The notes under the pieces are model-generated. The model was not told the origin of the DNA and ran no database searches. It was given only the letters and a program-made list of their open reading frames with translations. The translations under genes and the position numbers were made by a program. Below are positions 9,420-15,860 of a stretch of DNA of 64,000 nucleotides, piece by piece. Within the stretch, counting starts at the first letter, position 1; each line of letters begins with the position of its first letter. This stretch comes from Methylocella sp. (GTDB lineage: Bacteria; Pseudomonadota; Alphaproteobacteria; Rhizobiales; Beijerinckiaceae), in the NCBI GenBank assembly GCA_037200525.1, contig JBBCGG010000001.1:3340501-3404500 (forward strand), read 5' to 3'.

Positions 9420-11000
9420 ATGCTAATCGACCGGGATCGCGTGCGGGCAACCGCGCGCCACGCTTCGTCGCGTACCGCGCTTCTTGCAGGAACGGCGCTG
9501 TTGACCGCCGCCACTGGAAGCCTTGCCGACCCCTTTGATGGAAACGGCCCATTTGGATTTGGCCAGGAAATGGGTCACGATGGGCGGTCCTTTCTCCAGC
9601 ATGATTCGTTGGTCATCATCAGCAGCAGCTACGATCGAACGAAGGGCGCCCTTCGTTTTCTGGCGGTCGGCGCAACCTTGCCTGATTCCGCCACGGCGAC
9701 TACGAAGGCCGTTGCGAGCAATAATTACGTCACTGTCTGGAACAATGAGTCGGTCGACGCCAGCTTCGGCGCGACCTCGGCGATTCAATTGATCGACGTC
9801 GACCCTTTCACTGGCCGCGTCTTCAGCGCGCTTCCGGTTCCGACGGATAAGGTCGTAACCAGCTTCTCCTCCAAATCGGAGCTCGCCCTCCATATCGCCC
9901 AGAACCGGAGCGGCCCTCATCTGGTGTTCATGGGCTATGCTGGGTCCGGCGTCGGCGCGCTCGATGTGTCGAACTCGGACGCCGTCGCAGGGCAGGATCC
10001 GACGAATCCTGTGACATTCGCCTTCGGGTCGAATTATGCGTTCCCGCGCACGATCGTCTCCGTCGACCAGAACGGGCGCTTCTACTATACCCCAACGGTC
10101 AATTATGGCGGCAATAACGGCCGGTCCGCTCTGCTCGGCTCGAACGGGCTCTATTATACCGTCGGCAATTCCAATAACGGCAATGCGGCGACGTTCGGCG
10201 CGAGCAACGGCACGAAGCCCGACGTCACGGAGACGACGGGTCTCGAAGCCGTCGCTCCAATCGACGCGCCCTGGTCGAGCGTGAGGCCCGGCGCTTCGGC
10301 CGAAGTCGATTCCCTGCTCCAGATGACTTTCGGCGCCAAGGCCGATAAGCCGGGCAAGGATAATAATTATCGCGGCGTGACCGAGCATGACGGCGCGCTC
10401 TTTTTCACCAAAGGCAGCGGCAGCAACGGCGTGGATACGGTCTATACCGTCAATTCGCTGCCGACGGTGGCGAATGCGGCCGCGGCGACGATCAGCATCG
10501 CGCCGGGCTTCCCCACCGATTCGGCGAAATCGACCGGCGGCGATTTCACGCCCTTCGCCCTGTTCTTCGCCAATGCGACCACGATGTATGTGACGGACGA
10601 AGGCTCGGGAAACGATACCGACGCAGCGAGCCATGCCGGTCTCGAGAAATGGAGCCTCGTCAACCACGTTTGGCAGCTCGATTACGTGCTGACCAAAGGT
10701 TTGATCGGCGTGGTGGATAAAAACCTGAATGGTTTTGATGGGCAATATCCAGACGTGACGACCGTCGGTCTGCGCAACATGACGGGAGTCGTCTCTCCAG
10801 ATGGCGCAGTGACCTTGTGGGCGACGACATCCACGTCGAGCGCTTCGGGCGATAACGGCGCCGATCCCAACAAAGTGGTGCGGATCACCGACGATCTGGC
10901 CGCCACGACCTTGACGGGCCGTGTGGCGCAAGAATCATTCAAAACGCTCGCTGGACCGACCTACGGCACCGTTTATCGCGGCGTCGCCTACGCCGAGTAG
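9420..11000 (+). CDS. Large secreted protein, beta-propeller-like, function unknown
   Basis: A 526-residue protein. It begins with an Arg-rich stretch and a hydrophobic segment (R-T-A-L-L-A-G-T-A-L-L-T-A-A) with cleavage near S-L-A-D, giving a probable exported mature form beginning D-P-F-D-G-N-G-P-F-G. The rest is rich in Gly, Asn, Ser and Thr with repeated short strands such as G-x-F-Y-Y-T-P, G-L-Y-Y-T-V-G-N and V-S-P-D-G-A-V-T-L-W-A-T. This is consistent with a beta-propeller or repeated beta-sheet fold. The ATG at 9420 is preceded by AGAGGA. It is followed by a terminator-like hairpin. I do not recognise a named family. Confidence 0.7.
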   Translation: MLIDRDRVRATARHASSRTALLAGTALLTAATGSLADPFDGNGPFGFGQEMGHDGRSFLQHDSLVIISSSYDRTKGALRFLAVGATLPDSATATTKAVASNNYVTVWNNESVDASFGATSAIQLIDVDPFTGRVFSALPVPTDKVVTSFSSKSELALHIAQNRSGPHLVFMGYAGSGVGALDVSNSDAVAGQDPTNPVTFAFGSNYAFPRTIVSVDQNGRFYYTPTVNYGGNNGRSALLGSNGLYYTVGNSNNGNAATFGASNGTKPDVTETTGLEAVAPIDAPWSSVRPGASAEVDSLLQMTFGAKADKPGKDNNYRGVTEHDGALFFTKGSGSNGVDTVYTVNSLPTVANAAAATISIAPGFPTDSAKSTGGDFTPFALFFANATTMYVTDEGSGNDTDAASHAGLEKWSLVNHVWQLDYVLTKGLIGVVDKNLNGFDGQYPDVTTVGLRNMTGVVSPDGAVTLWATTSTSSASGDNGADPNKVVRITDDLAATTLTGRVAQESFKTLAGPTYGTVYRGVAYAE

Positions 11001-11013
11001 CAACCCCGAAGAC

Positions 11014-11041
11014 TCCGCCCGACTCAATTGGGTTGGGCGGA
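11014..11041 (+). terminator. Putative intrinsic terminator
   Basis: TCCGCCC and GGGCGGA form a near-perfect hairpin, extended inside by GAC/GTT and CAATTG, 14 bases after the stop of the secreted-protein gene. It is followed by ACCTTTCC, a weak T-run, so termination strength is uncertain. Confidence 0.5.
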
Positions 11042-11160
11042 CCTTTCCCCGTGGCGTTGGAGTTAGCGCCGCGAGTTTGAGTTTCTCGTTGATCTTGAGT
11101 CGCTTCAGTCGATCCTTTGTGGCATGGACATAGGCGAGAAAAGCTTTGCCGCGCCGGCTG

Positions 11161-11424
11161 CTAAGTCGTGGAAGTTCCCAGCAGATATCCGAAAACGGCC
11201 CGGCGCACGCGTCCGGCAAGCTCGTCGGCATTCACCTCTCCAGTTCGACCAGCCATATCAGTCATCCCGCGGGCGATTCCGATGACATCAGCAACCGTGT
11301 TGTCGGCGGCCATGGAGGCGTCGAACTCTTCCCGGACAATTACGGACTGAACGGACGTATACATCGCCCCCGTCCCGGGCAGCGCCTCGTCCGCTGCGAG
11401 AAGTCGCGCCTCCGTGGTGCAGAG
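11161..11424 (-). pseudogene. TetR/AcrR-type regulator C-terminal fragment
   Basis: The minus-strand translation (T-T-E-A-R-L-L-A-A-D-E-A-L to R-R-A-V-F-G-Y-L-L-G) resembles the C-terminal ligand domain of TetR-family repressors. The DNA-binding N-terminal half is absent because the frame runs straight into the end of the IS3-family element at 11425. The family call is made by pattern only, with moderate confidence. Confidence 0.45.
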
Positions 11425-11491
11425 TGGTCTGCCCCCTGAAAAGTGATCCTCCGTGAAGTATGGGCTTATGAGCCTGATGGAGGACTGCGCA

Positions 11492-11770
11492 ATGCCGAGG
11501 AAAAGACAGAAGGCGGAAGAGATCGTCGCGAAGCTACGGCAAGTCGAAGTGCTTAGCGCGCAAGGGCGACCGGTCGCGGAGGCGATCCGCTCGATAGGGG
11601 TGACGGAAGTTACATACTATCGATGGCGGTCGGAATACGGCGGCCTGAAGGGCGATCAGGTGAAGCGGCTGAAGGAGCTGGAGGCGGAGAATACGCGGCT
11701 CCGTCGAGCGGTGTCCGATTTGACGCTTGAGAAGCTGATCCTGAAAGAGGCTGCCTCGGGAAACTTCTGA
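11492..11770 (+). CDS. IS3-family transposase OrfA
   Basis: A 92-residue protein with a helix-turn-helix (E-E-I-V-A-K-L-R-Q, then V-T-E-V-T-Y-Y-R-W-R) followed by a leucine-zipper-like helix (L-K-E-L-E-A-E-N-T-R-L-R-R-A-V), as in IS407-group OrfA. It binds the IS ends. The stop lies in the overlap zone with the orfB frame, where IS3 elements normally make an OrfAB fusion by -1 frameshifting. Confidence 0.9.
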   Translation: MPRKRQKAEEIVAKLRQVEVLSAQGRPVAEAIRSIGVTEVTYYRWRSEYGGLKGDQVKRLKELEAENTRLRRAVSDLTLEKLILKEAASGNF

Positions 11771-11793
11771 GCTCCGCGCGTCGTCGCGCCTGC

Positions 11794-12660
11794 GTGGAGC
11801 ATGTGATCGCCGAACATGGCGTTTCCGAGCGGTTCGCTTGCCGGGTTCTCGGTCAGCATCGCTCCACGCAGCGCAAGGTTCCGACCAAGCCCGATGACGA
11901 AGCGGCATTGATCGCCGACATCACGGCGCTCGCCATCCAGTACGGCCGCTATGGCTACCGCCGCATCACGGCGATGTTGTGGGAGCGAGGCTGGAAGGTC
12001 AACGTCAAACGGGTCGAGCGGATCTGGCGACGCGAGGGGCTGAAAGTTCCGGCCAGACAACCCAAGCGCGGGCGTCTCTGGCTCAATGACGGCTCGTGCG
12101 TCCGGCTGCGCCCGCAATGCCCCAACCACGTCTGGTCCTATGACTTCGTCGAGGACCGCACTCATGATGGCAGGAAATATCGCATGCTGAATATCATCGA
12201 CGAATTTACCCGCGAATGCATCGCGATCAGGATTAACCGGCAGCTGAAGGCAGCGGACGTCATCGACGTTCTCTCGGACCTCTTCATCTTGCGAGGGGTT
12301 CCGGTCCACATTCGTTCCGACAACGGCCCGGAGTTCATCGCCAAGGCGTTGCGTGACTGGATTGCCGCCGTCGGCGCGAAGACCGCCTACATCATGCCGG
12401 GCAGTCCCTGGGAGAACGGCTATTGCGAGAGCTTCAACTCGAAGCTGCGCGACGAGCTTTTGAATGGTGAAATCTTCTACACTCTCAAGGAGGCGAAGGT
12501 CGTCATTGAGCGATGGCGACGCCACTACAACACCGTGCGCCCGCACTCATCGCTGGGCTACAAGCCGCCAGCCCCGGAGACCCTGCAATGGCCGGCTTCG
12601 CAATCCGGACCAGCTTCGCCCGCCACGCCAGCAATAGCGCCAGGGCCGACAATGCACTAA
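11794..12660 (+). CDS. IS3-family transposase OrfB (DDE integrase domain)
   Basis: 288 residues containing the HTH_21 segment (Y-G-R-Y-G-Y-R-R-I-T) and the rve catalytic core with the DDE residues in W-S-Y-D-F-V, R-S-D-N-G-P-E-F and the E of W-E-N-G-Y-C-E-S-F. The frame is open upstream of 11794 into the orfA overlap (G-K-L-L-S-S-A-R-R-R-A-C-V-E), consistent with translation as a frameshifted OrfAB. The protein looks full length. Confidence 0.9.
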   Translation: MEHVIAEHGVSERFACRVLGQHRSTQRKVPTKPDDEAALIADITALAIQYGRYGYRRITAMLWERGWKVNVKRVERIWRREGLKVPARQPKRGRLWLNDGSCVRLRPQCPNHVWSYDFVEDRTHDGRKYRMLNIIDEFTRECIAIRINRQLKAADVIDVLSDLFILRGVPVHIRSDNGPEFIAKALRDWIAAVGAKTAYIMPGSPWENGYCESFNSKLRDELLNGEIFYTLKEAKVVIERWRRHYNTVRPHSSLGYKPPAPETLQWPASQSGPASPATPAIAPGPTMH

Positions 12661-12693
12661 CATTCAAACTGGATCACCCCATGGGGGCAGGCC

Positions 12694-13377
12694 ACGAAGA
12701 TCTGGAATGTCTGGCTGCGGGAGTTCTTTGAGGGCGACCTCGGCCCCCAGTTGCTCGACACGCTCTACTGCATGGCGTGCGGATATAGCGCGGCGGCGAT
12801 CGTTGGCATTGTAATCGGGGTCTTGATGGCGCGCGTCGACATTTTGTACGCGCTTCTTGAGCTGTTCGTGGAGTTTTGGCGTCCCATTCCGTCCGTCATC
12901 TTCATTCCCGTATTCATACTTTACGCCGGCCTCGGCCATCCCATGAATATCCTTGTGATTGCGATTACGGCGACGGAGGCCGTCGTCCTAAACGCATTCA
13001 GCGGCGCAAGGTCAGTCTCGCCTGTTCTGCTGAGCACCACCGCGACATTCCGATTGTCCTGGTGGCAAACATTGCGCGAAATTATTCTTCCCGCAGCCGC
13101 GCCGCAGATTTTTGTCGGCTTACGTCTGGCGCTTGCAAAGTCGCTTGTGATCGCGGTCGCCGCTGGGATGGTCGCGGGCGATGCAGGCGTGGGCTATTAT
13201 GTGATCTCGGCGCAGCAAACGCTCGATATTCCGAAGATGTACGCCGGGGCCATTAGCATCGCCGTCATTGGCTATATTTTTAACGCAGCCTTTGTCCTGA
13301 CGGAGCGTGTAGCGCTTCATTGGGACGTCGGCCGGGATCGCAATGCGGCCGCGTCGCGTCGGAGGGCTGACCCTTGA
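12694..13377 (+). pseudogene. ABC transporter permease (SsuC/TauC-like), 5' truncated by IS
   Basis: Frame from the IS3-family right end: W-L-R-E-F-F-E-G-D-L-G-P-Q-L-L-D-T-L, then five or so membrane helices of the binding-protein-dependent permease domain with the EAA-type loop (W-Q-T-L-R-E-I-I-L-P-A-A-A-P-Q-I-F-V-G-L-R). Relatives have about 250-270 residues; the first helix and start codon are gone and the transposase stop sits in frame just upstream. It is the inner-membrane channel of a sulfonate/taurine-type uptake system. Internal ATGs (e.g. 12772) could still initiate but would give an incomplete protein. Confidence 0.8.
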
Positions 13378-13404
13378 GCCCACAAAAGGAGACGCAGGTT
13401 CATC

Positions 13405-14443
13405 ATGGGCGAACGTGAGAGCGCCGACTCCGACAGGACACGGCATCTTTGGTATACGCGCTGCAACGTACCGACAGCGAGCGGGATTGCTTTCAACCTC
13501 GGTTGGCTAAGCGAACGCTATGCCGCCGACGGCGTTACAATCGGCGCGTTGCAGGATGCGCCCGCTGACATCGCGCGAAGCCATTACGACCACCTTTTGC
13601 CAAGCCTCATTCGTGAAGGCGGGAACGTGCCTGCGCTGGTTGCGCGCTCCAACGGATCGCGGACGCGGCTTGTCGGCCTCACCTGGATCGACGAACGCCA
13701 GGCGATCGTCGTTCGGCCCGACAGCAAAATCGCGACGCCGCGCGATCTTGCGGGCGCTCGCATCGCGGTGCCATCCTGGACGAATACGCGAATGACAAGC
13801 ATGGCGCGCGATGGCGCTGCATGGATTCGCGAACGCGTTGGCTCTCGGCGGGTTATCGCTCAGCGATGTGGACATCGCGAACGTCCCACTTGGCGATATT
13901 CTACCTCCGGGGCGGCTCCGTGAGGCCCAAGGGCTTGAAAGCTGGCCCGCTCTGCGGCTTGTCGCCGATGGACGCGCCGACGCCGCTTATGTGAAGAGCG
14001 CTGAAGCCGCCCAGGCAGCGACGGCGGCCGGCCTGACAATCGCCATCAATCTGGACCGCGCCTCCGATGCGCGCTCGCGCGTAAATAATGGCACGCCTCG
14101 GCCGCTGACCGTCCACGAGCAGCTGTTGGCCGAACGTCCCGATTGGGTTGTCGCTTTCCTGGCCCAGACATTGCGTGCCGCGCAATGGGCCGCGCAAAAT
14201 CCGGTTGAGACGCGAGAAGTCGTCGCGCGGGAAACGCGCGGGACGGTCGGGCAACTAGATGACGTCTACGGCTCCGACTTTCATCTCCACCTCCGTCCAG
14301 ACCTTTCGGCGGAGCGTCTTGGCCATCTCGACTCACAGAAGACGTTTCTGCTTGGACACGGATTTCTCGAACGCGATTTCGATGTCGGCGCCTGGGTTTC
14401 GCCCGAGCCTCTTAACGCGGCTCGAGATTTAAGCGTCGCCTGA
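13405..14443 (+). pseudogene. ABC substrate-binding protein, DszB/SsuA-like, frameshifted
   Basis: Two frames together form one protein of about 345 residues. The first (from 13405) gives W-Y-T-R-C-N-V-P-T-A-S-G-I-A to I-A-T-P-R-D-L-A-G-A-R-I-A-V-P. The second (from about 13811) gives A-L-H-G-F-A-N-A-L-A-L to G-T-V-G-Q, F-L-L-G-H-G-F-L and W-V-S-P-E-P-L-N. The order and motifs match the desulfinase DszB and its relatives, which share the fold of sulfonate-binding proteins. The shift lies between about 13770 and 13811. No signal peptide is visible, as in DszB. It follows the truncated permease by 27 bases, so the whole transport/desulfonation locus appears dead. A sequencing error is the alternative for the shift. 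Confidence 0.75.
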
Positions 14444-14729
14444 CCGTAGCCAAGGGAGAACCCCGCGTCCACATACGCCGGCTACGATGTAGCTCGCCCC
14501 TCTCAGTCCCGATCGCGAACAAAAGTTACGCCGCGTTCTCGGGCGGGGTTTAGCATCGCGCAAGACGCGGAACTGCGCTGTCAAACGATGCGAATCGCTT
14601 TGCAAAGCGCTTCGCTGCTTGTCTCCACGCACCAAGACGAAGCTAGGCCGTTGTGACGAATTCGGCGTTTGGGGGATTCTCGCGAGAATCTTTCCATGAT
14701 TCAAGGCTGATTTTTGGAGATCAGCCTTG

Positions 14730-15113
14730 ATGATTCGGGATGTCGATGCGCTGCGAGACGATCAATGGGAGCGGCTTTGTGATCTTGTGCCAGGCGGAAG
14801 AGCCGGCCAACGCGGGCCGCGCTGCGACAACCGGCGATTCGTCGATGCGCTGTTATGGATGGCCCGTTCGGGCGGCCGCTGGCGCGATCTGCCCGAACGC
14901 TTCGGCGACCATCAGGCGGTGAAACGCCGCTACTATCGCTGGATCGAGCGCGGCGCCTTGGACAGATTTCTTGAGGCATTCACCGCCGAGGCCGATCTCG
15001 AATGGCTGATGATCGACTCAACAATCGTACGCGCCCACCAGCACGCGGCCGGCGCCCGCATCGCCAAAGGGGGGCGGATGCCCAAGGCCTGGGCCGCTCT
15101 CGCGGTGGTTTGA
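14730..15113 (+). CDS. IS427-type transposase, first frame
   Basis: N-terminal half of a DDE transposase: D-D-Q-W-E-R-L-C-D-L-V-P-G, N-R-R-F-V-D-A-L-L-W, then W-L-M-I-D-S-T-I-V-R-A-H-Q-H-A with the first catalytic Asp. The frame stops after the overlap with the second frame. A run of six G (about 15069-15074) after AAA is a likely -1 slippage site that joins the two frames. Confidence 0.9.
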   Translation: MIRDVDALRDDQWERLCDLVPGGRAGQRGPRCDNRRFVDALLWMARSGGRWRDLPERFGDHQAVKRRYYRWIERGALDRFLEAFTAEADLEWLMIDSTIVRAHQHAAGARIAKGGRMPKAWAALAVV

Positions 15114-15496
15114 GCACCAAAATCCACGCCGCGACAGACGCGCTCGGTAACCCCGTTCGGTTCCTTCTCGGACCTGGACAGCGCCATGACATCACAAAAG
15201 CGCACGCCCTGATCGAAGGCTTTGCGGCCGATGCGATCATCGCCGATAAAGGTTATGACGCCAATCACTTGCGCAAGGCTGTTCTTATGCGTGAGGCCGA
15301 GCCGGTGATCCCATCAAAATCCAATCGCCGCGCGCCGCTCCCCTACGACAAGGCGCTCTACAAGGAGCGCAATCTCGTTGAGCGCTTCTTCAATAAACTG
15401 AAGCAGTTCCGGCGCGTCGCAACCCGATACGACAAGCTCCTCGCAAACTATCGAGGCTTCGTATTGCTCGCCGCTATTGCTATCATGCTCAGGTAA
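15002..15496 (+). CDS. IS427-type transposase, second frame
   Basis: C-terminal half of the transposase, in the -1 frame relative to the first. It reads G-R-S-R-G-G-L-S-T-K-I-H, then I-I-A-D-K-G-Y-D (second Asp) and K-E-R-N-L-V-E-R-F-F-N-K-L-K (catalytic Glu region). It is intact to the stop next to the right inverted repeat. The 5' coordinate is only the open-frame start; translation is probably by frameshift from the first frame. Confidence 0.88.
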   Translation: MADDRLNNRTRPPARGRRPHRQRGADAQGLGRSRGGLSTKIHAATDALGNPVRFLLGPGQRHDITKAHALIEGFAADAIIADKGYDANHLRKAVLMREAEPVIPSKSNRRAPLPYDKALYKERNLVERFFNKLKQFRRVATRYDKLLANYRGFVLLAAIAIMLR

Positions 15497-15533
15497 TTCG
15501 TCACTACCGCCTAGGGAGCGCCACTGAAATCAC

Positions 15534-15821
15534 TCACTTATGATGAACACCCAGGGTTAGCCGTTCGCCGATGACGTCGCGTGCTGCCCATGAGGTAGTC
15601 GCTTCTTTGCCCCGGTTGTCCCGAAGCTGGTCATTGACGGGGGCGTTATCCACGAACGTCGCCACCAGGGCGTCGAGATCTCCGAGCTTGGTCGCGAAAA
15701 AAAAGGCGGCTGCCGCCGGCGGCAGTTGCGAGATCAGAAGAGCGCAAGCGCCCATCCCTGAGGCGGGTTCGCTAAGACCGTCCGGAGCGGGGACTTCGGT
15801 CAACAGCTTCTCCTTCCTCAA
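15534..15821 (-). pseudogene. SnoaL-like (NTF2-fold) protein fragment, cut by IS copy 1
   Basis: The minus-strand frame gives F-F-F-A-T-K-L-G-D-L-D-A-L-V-A-T-F-V-D-N-A-P-V-N-D and later A-R-D-V-I-G-E-R-L-T-L-G-V-H-H, the first half of a nuclear-transport-factor-2-like small enzyme or binding protein. The second half is missing where the IS element begins at 15511. The residues before P-P-A-A-A-A look non-conserved. A complete relative is present at 24.4 kb. Confidence 0.55.
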
Positions 15822-15860
15822 CTACGAAGAATCTTCGCCGACGTTGTCCCAAAGGGAATG

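Larger units (their letters stand above)
11425..12694 (+). mobile_element. IS3-family (IS407-type) insertion sequence
   Basis: About 1270 bases with terminal inverted repeats: the left end reads TGGTCTGCCCCC and further in AAGTGATCC; the right end reads GGATCACCCC and ends GGGGGCAGGCCA. It carries overlapping orfA and orfB. The four bases outside each end differ (AGAG versus CGAA), so there is no target duplication, suggesting a later rearrangement. It truncates a regulator on its left and an ABC permease on its right. Confidence 0.85.
14646..15511 (+). mobile_element. IS5-family (IS427-type) element, copy 1, 866 bp
   Basis: Ends GGCCGTTGTGACGAATT and, inverted, GGCGGTAGTGACGAATT. The insertion lies in a CTAG site with TA duplicated (CTA on the left, TAG on the right). 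Just before the transposase start there is an 11-base perfect inverted repeat (14701-14711 with 14720-14730) that could form a hairpin blocking outside transcription or translation. It differs by scattered substitutions from the two copies at 19.5 and 34.6 kb and lies in opposite orientation to them. Confidence 0.92.

Noticed and set aside
9423-10931. Long open frame on the minus strand opposite the secreted-protein gene
   Set aside because: It is rich in Arg and His with no motif, while the plus strand has a signal peptide, ribosome site and terminator. It is a GC-driven shadow frame.
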